Positions 1 through 5,557 of a stretch of 6,225 nucleotides of DNA are shown here, in pieces. The position numbers were made by a program, and so were the translations under genes. Source of the stretch: Dehalococcoidia bacterium (GTDB taxonomy: Bacteria > Chloroflexota > Dehalococcoidia > Lucifugimonadales > Lucifugimonadaceae); contig PACM01000018.1 of NCBI GenBank assembly GCA_002700125.1, positions 6,040 to 12,264 of the forward strand, written 5' to 3'. The notes below the pieces were generated by a model. The model saw only the letters and a program-made list of their open reading frames with translations, was not told the origin of the DNA and did not search any database. Within the stretch, counting starts at the first letter, position 1. Every line of letters begins with the position of its first letter.

Positions 1-123
1 CAGAGAAGATTGAAGATAGGCTATCCTAGAGCCGCAAGATTAATGGATGAATTAGAAGAACAAGGTGCAGTAGGCCCTGGAGACGCTGGCAAAGCAAGAG
101 AGGTTCTTATAGATGGTTTTTGA
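1..123 (+). CDS. ftsK: FtsK/SpoIIIE-type DNA translocase, C-terminal end (5' truncated by window)
   Basis: Frame 1 is open from the first base to a TGA at 121-123 and gives the last 40 residues of a protein. The stretch [20 protein letters not shown] followed by GAVGP and KAREVLI is the winged-helix gamma domain at the C-terminus of FtsK/SpoIIIE translocases. In the family this domain reads the polar guide sequences on DNA and sets the direction of the hexameric motor, which pumps the chromosome terminus through the closing septum. The motor and membrane domains lie outside the window, so their integrity cannot be judged. The last 11 bases overlap the start of the downstream carboxyltransferase gene, suggesting co-transcription and coupled translation. 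Family assignment is firm; which FtsK paralogue it is cannot be told. Confidence 0.88.
   Translation, partial: QRRLKIGYPRAARLMDELEEQGAVGPGDAGKAREVLIDGF
98..103 (+). promoter_or_regulatory. Ribosome binding site for the AccDA-like gene
   Basis: GAGAGG lies nine bases before the ATG at 113, inside the ftsK reading frame. It supports ATG 113 as the start, which also leaves the N-terminal zinc finger intact (first cysteine at residue 18). Confidence 0.6.
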
Positions 124-1879
124 CGATCAAACAATTCTAGAAAATCAAGAAGAAGATGCCACTTGTTTCAAATGTGATGAAAATCTTGAGAATTCATCTA
201 GTTATCTTGAACATAAGATCTGCTCAAAATGTAATTTTCATTTTCATATTTCTGCAAGAGACAGAATAAAATCATTAGTTGATAGGGGTACTTTCAATGA
301 AATATTTAACAAGATTACTACTTCTGTTAATCTCGACTCGACTCATCTCTCAGCATACAGCGAGCAAATTAAATCTGACAGACGTAGAACAGGGCTAAAT
401 GAGGCTGTGCTGACTGGAAATTGTAAGATTGGAGGGTCAGATTGTGTTTTATTAGCTTTAGATTTTGGATTTTTAGGAGGGAGTATGGGTCTTATTGTAG
501 GAGAAAAGGTCGCCTTGTCGATAGAGCTCGCAGCCAAGAAGAAAATTCCAGTTGTAGCCATCATAAACAGTGGCGGTTCAAGAGTACAAGAAGGAGTAAT
601 GTCTCTTATGCAGATGTCAAAAACTGTAGTTGCTACAAATCACTTAAAGGCTTCAAACCAACCAATGATTTCCGTTTTAGGAAATCCTTCCACTGGTCAA
701 GTGATGGCTAGTTTTGTAGCCTTGTCTGACATAATTATCGCTGAACCAGAAGCACACATTGGATATTCTCCCTATAGAAAATTAAAAGAATTAACAGGAT
801 CGGTACAATCTACTAATTATTTATCTGAAGACTTCTTAGAACACGGATTTATAGACAAGGTTACCTCTAGAGAAAAGATCCGATTTGAAATTTCTACATT
901 ACTAAATATCTTGAAGCCAAGCTTTACATTAAGCAATAAAGTGCTTAAAAAAAATAATGCGACATCTAAGATAGTTGATCCAACGCCTTGGGAGGCAGTG
1001 CAGTTATCCAGAAAAATAACTCGTCCCAAAGCTCTTGATTATATCGAAAGAATAATTACCGACTTTACCGAACTACATGGAGATAGATCCGGAGCTGACG
1101 ATAATTCGATAAGAATTGGCCTGGGAAGGATTTCAGGAGAGCCGGTGATGATAATAGCCCAGCAGAGAGAAATTATCTCCAAAGTTACAAGTAACAATGT
1201 GAAAAGAAATTTTGATAAGAAGATAAGACCAGAAGGATTTCGTAAAGCAGCTAGAGCAATTAGAATCGCAGAAAGATTCCGTATACCTTGTATAAACTTT
1301 ATAGACTCGGTAAATCCAGAATTGTCATTAAAATCTGAGTATGATGGACTTGCATTTTCGATTGCTGATCTTATCGCTAAAAAACTCAAGGCAGAAACTC
1401 CAATGATATCTATCATAATAGGCGAAGGAGGAAGCGAAACTGCATTGGCTTTCACAATTGCTGACTCAATATTAATGCTTCAAAACTCAATATTTACTCC
1501 TTTGAGCCCTGAAGAGGCAGCAAAGATTCAATTAGGTGATCGAAGAAAGGCCAAAGAAATTTCAAATACGATGAAACTTACATCTAGAGATTGCAAAAAT
1601 TTGGGCATAATAGACAGAATAATAAAGGAGCCTGAAGGCGGTGCACATAAAAGCCATGATGAAGCATCCAAGTTAGTTCAAGAAACAATACTTGAAGAGC
1701 TAATAAAAATAAGAGACGTTTATCCAAAGACATTAGTGAGACGAAGATCAAAAAAATTCCGACAAATGGGAGAATATTCTCAACAATACAAAGTAGACTT
1801 AAGTTCAGAAATCAAGATTTGGCAATCAGCACTAAAAGCAGGCGTAAAAACATTGCGGAAGAAGTCTACAAAAAATTAG
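113..1879 (+). CDS. Fused acetyl-CoA carboxylase carboxyltransferase, AccD-like + AccA-like, with divergent active-site loops
   Basis: The 588-residue protein joins both carboxyltransferase subunits in one chain. Residues 18-40 form a CxxC-x15-CxxC zinc finger as in Acc[10 protein letters not shown] (118-126) and [16 protein letters not shown] (153-168) are AccD core motifs. An AccA-like half begins near 290 and keeps [10 protein letters not shown] (321-330), [18 protein letters not shown] (372-389), IGEGGS (436-441) and EPEGGAH (506-512). The family transfers CO2 from carboxybiotin to acetyl-CoA to make malonyl-CoA for fatty acids. Oddly, key loops differ: AccD TMGG is STGQ (193-196), GFAGPR is GYSPYR (217-222), and in AccA GHQKG is AQQRE (349-353), TPGAYPG is SVNPELS (399-405), and the GG of GEGGSGG is ET (442-443). 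Catalysis or substrate may therefore be altered. The ATG at 113 has GAGAGG at 98-103 nine bases upstream and lies inside the ftsK end. The biotin carboxylase and biotin carrier are not in the window. Fold assignment is firm; acetyl-CoA carboxylase activity is unproven. Confidence 0.85.
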   Translation: MVFDDQTILENQEEDATCFKCDENLENSSSYLEHKICSKCNFHFHISARDRIKSLVDRGTFNEIFNKITTSVNLDSTHLSAYSEQIKSDRRRTGLNEAVLTGNCKIGGSDCVLLALDFGFLGGSMGLIVGEKVALSIELAAKKKIPVVAIINSGGSRVQEGVMSLMQMSKTVVATNHLKASNQPMISVLGNPSTGQVMASFVALSDIIIAEPEAHIGYSPYRKLKELTGSVQSTNYLSEDFLEHGFIDKVTSREKIRFEISTLLNILKPSFTLSNKVLKKNNATSKIVDPTPWEAVQLSRKITRPKALDYIERIITDFTELHGDRSGADDNSIRIGLGRISGEPVMIIAQQREIISKVTSNNVKRNFDKKIRPEGFRKAARAIRIAERFRIPCINFIDSVNPELSLKSEYDGLAFSIADLIAKKLKAETPMISIIIGEGGSETALAFTIADSILMLQNSIFTPLSPEEAAKIQLGDRRKAKEISNTMKLTSRDCKNLGIIDRIIKEPEGGAHKSHDEASKLVQETILEELIKIRDVYPKTLVRRRSKKFRQMGEYSQQYKVDLSSEIKIWQSALKAGVKTLRKKSTKN

Positions 1880-2627
1880 GTAATATATAGTCGTTTATTG
1901 ATTTAGAAACACCATCATTCTCAATGGTGTCAGTTACGAACGTTGCTTCATTTTTGACTAAATTAGATGCATTACCCATAGCAATAGAATGTCCACATTT
2001 ACGTAACATTAACAAATCATTCATCCCGTCTCCTATAGCAAATATATACTCTGGGAGTATGCGATAAAAATTACAGAAATGGTCAACTGCAGTGTGTTTT
2101 CCAGAGTCTTTTCTGTGATAGTTTAAGAAGAAATATCCATTCTCATCACTAGATTTTATACTAATTACCCCTTGATGATCTTCTAGAGTCTTTTCCACAA
2201 CAGTTAGTTCGTCTTCAATCTTAGAATATGCTAGTAATGAGGAAATTTTAGAAGATATCTCCAAAGGATCTTTCTGCGTTTCGCCGTTGGCTACCAATAT
2301 ACATCCCGCCTTAGACTTCTTAATAACATCATAAATATATGAAGCAGAATCATAAGGAATCAATTTTTCAGAAATTAGACCCCCTGTAAGTCCATCTATT
2401 ATTCTACTGCCATTCTCACAATATTGAGGTCCTTTAAAATCTAACAATTTTGAGAACTTCAGCACATCGTTAGGTCCTCTTCCAGAAACTATTGATATAG
2501 GTAAAATCTTGTTTAGTCTTCTCAAATCTGTAGAAACTGTTTCGGAAATAACATCATGTTCTTTTAGAAGTGTCCCATCTAAGTCTACAAGGAGTCCTGA
2601 TTTTATATTATTTTTTTTCAAATCCAT
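1866..2627 (-). CDS. HAD-superfamily phosphatase, Cof / sucrose-phosphate-phosphatase-like
   Basis: The 253-residue protein has all four HAD motifs in order. DLDGT (15-19) carries the nucleophile Asp15 and acid/base Asp17, and SGR (48-50) is motif II. Lys177 in GKHTAVDHF is motif III, and GDGMNDLLML (199-208) is motif IV, which binds Mg2+. ENGS (71-74), AMGNA (216-220) and NDGV (237-240) are typical of the class IIB (Cof) branch, whose cap domain sits between motifs II and III, here roughly 80-170. Relatives dephosphorylate sugar phosphates, phosphoglycolate, or the phospho-intermediate of compatible-solute synthesis. The cap sets the substrate and cannot be read from sequence alone. No signal peptide or membrane segment is seen, so it is probably cytoplasmic. 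AAGAGG at 2635-2640 is well placed before the ATG at 2625-2627. Its 3' end overlaps the end of the convergent AccDA-like gene by 14 bases. Confidence 0.88.
   Translation of the reverse strand: MDLKKNNIKSGLLVDLDGTLLKEHDVISETVSTDLRRLNKILPISIVSGRGPNDVLKFSKLLDFKGPQYCENGSRIIDGLTGGLISEKLIPYDSASYIYDVIKKSKAGCILVANGETQKDPLEISSKISSLLAYSKIEDELTVVEKTLEDHQGVISIKSSDENGYFFLNYHRKDSGKHTAVDHFCNFYRILPEYIFAIGDGMNDLLMLRKCGHSIAMGNASNLVKNEATFVTDTIENDGVSKSINDYILPNFL
1909..1930. other. Small inverted repeat near the convergent gene ends
   Basis: ACACCAT (1909-1915) and ATGGTGT (1924-1930) are perfect 7-base inverted repeats around an 8-base loop. They lie about 30 bases past the stop of the AccDA-like gene and inside the end of the phosphatase gene. 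No T-run follows on either strand, so it is not a standard intrinsic terminator. It might weakly stop or stabilise the rightward transcript, or simply be chance within coding sequence. Confidence 0.25.
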
Positions 2628-2693
2628 GTTGAAGCCTCTTAAAAAATATAATAATGGAATATAATTACAATAATTTACGAGAAGTGACTTAAA
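2628..2693. promoter_or_regulatory. Divergent intergenic region with candidate promoters for thiG and the HAD phosphatase
   Basis: These 66 bases separate two divergent genes, so they should hold a start signal for each direction. On the + strand two perfect TATAAT boxes occur at 2647-2652 and 2660-2665, either of which could be a -10 element for thiG. No good -35 box sits 16-18 bases before them. On the - strand the SD of the phosphatase gene (AAGAGG, 2635-2640) is clear, and TTGTAA (2665-2670) is a poor -35 candidate. The region is extremely AT-rich, so chance matches are likely. There is no room for a TPP riboswitch and none of its conserved core is present. A weak SD-like GAGAAG at 2679-2684 precedes thiG by nine bases. 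Confidence 0.4.
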
Positions 2694-3479
2694 ATGCCCG
2701 ACACATTAACTATAGACAAAGAAAAATTTAATTCAAGATTATTTATTGGAACTGGGAAACATGGAACTCAAGATCAATTAATAAGCTACATAAAAAGTTC
2801 AGGCTCCCAAATGATCACTGTAGCAATTAGAAGGCTAGATTTAGAGAATCAAGCTGATGATAGAAGTTTGTTAGATATATTAACAAAAGAAAATATAAGA
2901 ATATTACCTAATACTGCTGGATGCAGTAATTTATCTGAAATAATTTTAACTTGCGAACTCTCAAGAGAACTGTTAGGAACGAATTGGGTAAAGCTTGAAG
3001 CAATAAATGATCCGGAATATCTTTTGCCAGATCCTATACTGACAATTGAAGCCGCAGGTACTTTAATACAAAAAGGATTCAAGGTTTTGCCATACATAAA
3101 CGCAGACCCTCCACTTGCAAAAAGATTGGAGTCTATGGGTTGCGTAACAGTTATGCCCTTAGCATCACCAATAGGATCTGGTAATGGCATTAAGAACGAA
3201 GAGGATATAAAAATTATTATAGAACAATCCAAAGTGCCTGTAGTTGTTGATGCTGGCTTAGCGGTACCTTCAGATGCTGCTAGAGTAATTGAATTAGGGG
3301 CAGACGCAGTACTAGTAAATACTGCTATCGCGAAAGCAAAAAATCCTGCTTTAATGGCAGAAGGATTCAAGTTGGGAGTAGAAGCTGGAAGAAAGGCATT
3401 TTTAGCAGGAAGAATCCCACAATTGCCAGTAGCTTCATCAAGTTCTCCTAAAGATAATCTAATTGATCCAAGCAAATGA
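2694..3479 (+). CDS. thiG: Thiazole synthase ThiG
   Basis: The 261-residue protein has the length and (beta/alpha)8-barrel motifs of ThiG. It condenses deoxyxylulose 5-phosphate, dehydroglycine and the sulfur carried as ThiS thiocarboxylate into the thiazole phosphate of thiamine, in the cytoplasm. Visible landmarks are RLFIGTGKH (15-23), LPNTAGC (71-77), and NWVKLE (97-102), in which Lys100 matches the Schiff-base lysine. MPLASPIGSGNGI and VVVDAGLAVPSDA follow, the phosphate-binding end of the barrel. GADAVLVNTAIA and the GRKAFLAGRIP tail are also typical. No key residue is missing. It is the first gene after the divergent promoter region and its TGA directly abuts the ATG of the tenI-like gene. 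The thiS gene two steps downstream supports the call. Thiamine control by riboswitch is not evident upstream. Confidence 0.96.
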   Translation: MPDTLTIDKEKFNSRLFIGTGKHGTQDQLISYIKSSGSQMITVAIRRLDLENQADDRSLLDILTKENIRILPNTAGCSNLSEIILTCELSRELLGTNWVKLEAINDPEYLLPDPILTIEAAGTLIQKGFKVLPYINADPPLAKRLESMGCVTVMPLASPIGSGNGIKNEEDIKIIIEQSKVPVVVDAGLAVPSDAARVIELGADAVLVNTAIAKAKNPALMAEGFKLGVEAGRKAFLAGRIPQLPVASSSSPKDNLIDPSK

Positions 3480-4130
3480 ATGACAAATACCAACTTTTCA
3501 AATAATAAATCTATTACCCTAATTACAAATACTCAAATACTCAATGCTGACGAAACTGTCTCACTTGTAAAAAAAGTCCTACCTTTTGGTTTAACTAATT
3601 TACAAGTACGAGAAAAAAGCATGGATAAACTTTCTCTAAAAAAATTTCTGCATAAACTAAGAGAAGAGACAAAGTATAGATGTAAATTAATATTGAACGG
3701 TTCAATAGAGTTAGCTTTAGAAACAGAATGCGACGGAATTCATTTGCCTGAAATATCCGCATTAACGTCACATATAATTGAAAAGAAACCCTCTAATTTA
3801 ATAGTAGGGAGGTCATTCCACGGATTAATTTCAGAAAATGTAGGTTGGGTTGAAAATTTTGACTATATACAAATAGGTTCGGTTTTTAATACAGAAAGTC
3901 ATCCAAATTCAAAACCAATGGATCTGAAAATTTTGAGAGATTCGTGCAACCGTAGCACAGTCCCTATTATAGCAGTTGGAGGGATTGATCAGAGTAACGT
4001 AACTAGATTAATGCAATATAATATAAGTGGTATAGCCATTATGCGTGGATTACTCCTTAGCAAGGATCCAGAAATAACTATAAAGTCAATCAATTCTATT
4101 TTAAACGGAGGTGCTTTTAGTAATGAGTAA
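3480..4130 (+). CDS. tenI: Thiazole tautomerase TenI-like protein (ThiE fold)
   Basis: The 216-residue protein belongs to the TenI/ThiE barrel family. QVREKS (42-47), GRSFH (110-114), DYIQIGSVF (128-136), VGGI (166-169) and GIAIMRG near the end are shared landmarks. ThiE, thiamine phosphate synthase, normally has a VND motif and a GQED-type motif whose aspartates hold Mg2+ for pyrimidine pyrophosphate. Here these read LNG (72-74) and HLPE (88-91). That is the pattern I recall for Bacillus TenI, which instead aromatises the ThiG product to the thiazole carboxylate phosphate. The neighbours thiG and thiS fit that role. The ATG at 3480 follows the thiG TGA with no gap and no clear SD, so initiation probably depends on translation of thiG. 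An ATG at 3476 is out of frame. Automatic annotation would likely say ThiE; an atypical ThiE remains possible. Confidence 0.8.
   Translation: MTNTNFSNNKSITLITNTQILNADETVSLVKKVLPFGLTNLQVREKSMDKLSLKKFLHKLREETKYRCKLILNGSIELALETECDGIHLPEISALTSHIIEKKPSNLIVGRSFHGLISENVGWVENFDYIQIGSVFNTESHPNSKPMDLKILRDSCNRSTVPIIAVGGIDQSNVTRLMQYNISGIAIMRGLLLSKDPEITIKSINSILNGGAFSNE
4107..4111 (+). promoter_or_regulatory. Ribosome binding site of thiS, inside the tenI end
   Basis: GGAGG lies 11 bases before the ATG at 4123. It favours that ATG over an in-frame GTG at 4111 that would overlap the SD itself and add four residues not seen in typical ThiS. Confidence 0.6.
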
Positions 4131-4338
4131 AAATACAATAAGTATAGTAGTCAATGGAAAAAATCAAACCTTCAAAAGTATATCAAACATATCGGATCTG
4201 CTAGAAGCTATGAATATCAAGAATGAATCTGTAGCAGTAGCTGTAAATGGGACTGTTATAAAAAAGACTCTTCATGAATCATTCGTCATTAAAGAAAATT
4301 CAAAAATTGAAATAGTTCATGCTGTTGGAGGAGGATAG
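4123..4338 (+). CDS. thiS: Sulfur carrier protein ThiS
   Basis: From the ATG at 4123 the protein is 71 residues, a normal length for this ubiquitin-fold sulfur carrier. It starts with the beta strand ISIVVNGK, has the SISDLLEAM-like helix region (NISDLLEAMNI), the strand VAVAVNGTVI, and ends with KIEIVHAVGGG. The C-terminal Gly-Gly is the functional hallmark. In the family ThiF adenylates it, sulfur is loaded as a thiocarboxylate, and ThiG takes the sulfur for thiazole formation. ThiF is not in this window. The start overlaps the end of the tenI-like gene by eight bases, which implies tight translational coupling. The codons for the terminal glycines form a GGAGGAGG purine run (4327-4334) that could serve as an SD for a following start at 4339. 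Confidence 0.95.
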   Translation: MSKNTISIVVNGKNQTFKSISNISDLLEAMNIKNESVAVAVNGTVIKKTLHESFVIKENSKIEIVHAVGGG

Positions 4339-4401
4339 ATGATCCTAATTCTATTTAGAGAAAAGGTTAATTCTGTTATCCTGATGTCTTTGGAGGAATG
4401 A
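4339..4401 (+). CDS. Possible 20-residue mini-ORF between thiS and the aldolase (doubtful)
   Basis: An ATG immediately follows the thiS stop and is preceded by the GGAGGAGG run at 4327-4334. The frame reads 20 codons to a TGA at 4399-4401, four bases before the aldolase ATG. The SD of the aldolase lies within its last codons. The peptide is rich in Ile, Leu and Val with a few charged residues, and I recognise no family. It could couple aldolase translation to thiS, act as a leader peptide, or be chance in a 66-base spacer. Nothing proves expression. Confidence 0.2.
   Translation: MILILFREKVNSVILMSLEE
4392..4396 (+). promoter_or_regulatory. Ribosome binding site of the HpcH/HpaI aldolase
   Basis: GGAGG lies eight bases before the ATG at 4405, the best SD in the rightward gene run. 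It sets the aldolase start. An ATG at 4399 opens only a four-codon frame and is too close to this SD. Confidence 0.65.
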
Positions 4402-4404
4402 CTT

Positions 4405-5130
4405 ATGAATGAAAATCGAATATTGAATAAAATTAAAAATAAGCAGACAGCGTACGTAGTTTCTATACAATCTGAAAATCTTGATGTCATAGAATATGCG
4501 GTGAAATTACAATTTGATGCAATTCATTTAGATGCAGAGCATGGTTCATTCTCCGTGGATTCTGTAGAGAGGATTTGCCAATTAGCTATTTCAAGCGGGC
4601 TAACTGTAACAGCTAGGATACCTAAAATTTCCAAGCCAGAAATAAACTTATTTATTGATAGAGGCATCCAAGGGATTATGGGTCCCCATGTGGAGACGTT
4701 AGAAGAAGCAACTCTTCTAGCTGATAGTTGCCTATTTCCACCTCTCGGAAAAAGATCCTGGGGCGGTGGAAGAGGAACAGAGTTCAGTTCTCCTATTTTT
4801 CTTTCAAATAAAAAGATGAGTAAAAGGGAGTACGCAGACTGGGCGAACCAAAATATGGAACTTACAATTCAAATAGAATCTAAAAAGGCTGTTGATAATC
4901 TTGGAGATATATTGAAAGAAGAGAGAATTAGCAGAATAGCTTTTGGTCCACATGATTTAGCGGCAGATCTAGGAGTGCCTGGTGAGCCAGAACATCCCAA
5001 AGTAATTGAAACCCATAAAATGATAGAAGATGCATCTAGAAAAGCAGGCAAGATAATGGTTGGGGATTATGTTAAATCAGTACGGCTTGAACATTCTATA
5101 ATTGAAACTTTGAAAGAATTAAAGAAATAA
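4405..5130 (+). CDS. HpcH/HpaI-family class II aldolase (2-dehydro-3-deoxyglucarate / 4-hydroxy-2-oxoacid type)
   Basis: The 241-residue protein matches the HpcH/HpaI barrel family, which cleaves or forms C-C bonds between pyruvate and an aldehyde using a divalent metal. Landmarks in order are DAEHGSF (43-49), with the catalytic His46, and ARIP (70-73), with the Arg71 expected to bind pyruvate. GIQGIMGPHVET (87-98) and PPLGKRSWGGGRG (112-124) follow. Glu158 in TIQIES and Asp184 in FGPHDLAADLG are the expected metal ligands. All key residues are present, so it should be active. The aldehyde substrate cannot be read from sequence; relatives act on 2-keto-3-deoxyglucarate, 4-hydroxy-2-oxoheptanedioate or similar sugar-acid and aromatic breakdown products. 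The start has a strong SD at 4392-4396. It lies downstream of thiS in the same direction, but a link to thiamine is not shown. It could also be citrate-lyase-beta-like, though length and motifs fit HpcH better. Confidence 0.9.
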   Translation: MNENRILNKIKNKQTAYVVSIQSENLDVIEYAVKLQFDAIHLDAEHGSFSVDSVERICQLAISSGLTVTARIPKISKPEINLFIDRGIQGIMGPHVETLEEATLLADSCLFPPLGKRSWGGGRGTEFSSPIFLSNKKMSKREYADWANQNMELTIQIESKKAVDNLGDILKEERISRIAFGPHDLAADLGVPGEPEHPKVIETHKMIEDASRKAGKIMVGDYVKSVRLEHSIIETLKELKK

Positions 5131-5131
5131 C

Positions 5132-5557
5132 ATGACAAGCAAAAGTAAAAAATCTTTTCAGTTAAGTAAAACCACTCTACTGACAGTATCTTCAAAGAAC
5201 TTAGTGATTGAAAAAAATATTAATGATCAGACTCTAAAATCCGAATACAAAGCTAAAGGTGTTAATGGATATCAATTTAAACTAGAAAAAAAAGACATCA
5301 AGGAAGCTTGGTGGGCATTTGCTGGATTCTTTATAGCTGTTGTGATCTGGCAGATCTCTTCATCCCCAATAATCTCGATAGTTGGGTCGATAATATTATC
5401 CATTATTTCACTTTTTCTTATTATTGATTACATTTTCAGTAGTGAAAAAATTAAATTGATATTTTTTATATCAGGCAATAGACATGAAGAAATAATAGAT
5501 ACAGAAAATTTAAATGAAGCAAAAGACTTCTTATCAACGAGTCAAATATCCGAATAG
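5132..5557 (+). CDS. Uncharacterised two-helix membrane protein
   Basis: The 141-residue protein is not recognised with certainty. Residues 1-58 are polar and lysine-rich with beta-like stretches (TLLTVSSKNLVIE, 15-27; GYQFKLEK, 46-53). Two hydrophobic segments follow at about 59-76 and 79-101, joined by a short SSP turn, so they form a membrane hairpin. The end again looks like beta strands (KIKLIFFISGN) followed by a short helix (NLNEAKDFL). This layout, a soluble beta domain interrupted by a helical hairpin, recalls small bacterial proteins with a split PH-like domain such as DUF6232; that is inference from layout, not a detected match. No signal peptide or catalytic motif is visible. The ATG lies one base after the aldolase stop with no clear SD, so it is probably translated by coupling. 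Its end overlaps the convergent tsaD end by 16 bases. Confidence 0.8.
   Translation: MTSKSKKSFQLSKTTLLTVSSKNLVIEKNINDQTLKSEYKAKGVNGYQFKLEKKDIKEAWWAFAGFFIAVVIWQISSSPIISIVGSIILSIISLFLIIDYIFSSEKIKLIFFISGNRHEEIIDTENLNEAKDFLSTSQISE

Noticed and set aside
1039..1455. A 138-codon open frame on the minus strand opposite the AccA-like half
   Set aside because: It lies opposite conserved AccA motifs, resembles no family, and looks like a codon-pattern shadow.
2628..2693. TPP riboswitch ahead of thiG
   Set aside because: The region is only 66 bases, nearly all A and T, and contains neither the CTGAGA nor the ACCTGATCTGGATAAT-type core.
2849..3493. A 214-codon open frame on the minus strand opposite thiG
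   Set aside because: It is fully antisense to a clear ThiG with all family motifs, has no recognisable domain, and its Ser/Ala/Ile-rich sequence is typical of a shadow frame.
4111..4122. GTG at 4111 as an upstream start for thiS
   Set aside because: It overlaps the GGAGG that would serve as SD, while ATG 4123 has that SD at workable spacing and gives a normal ThiS N-terminus.
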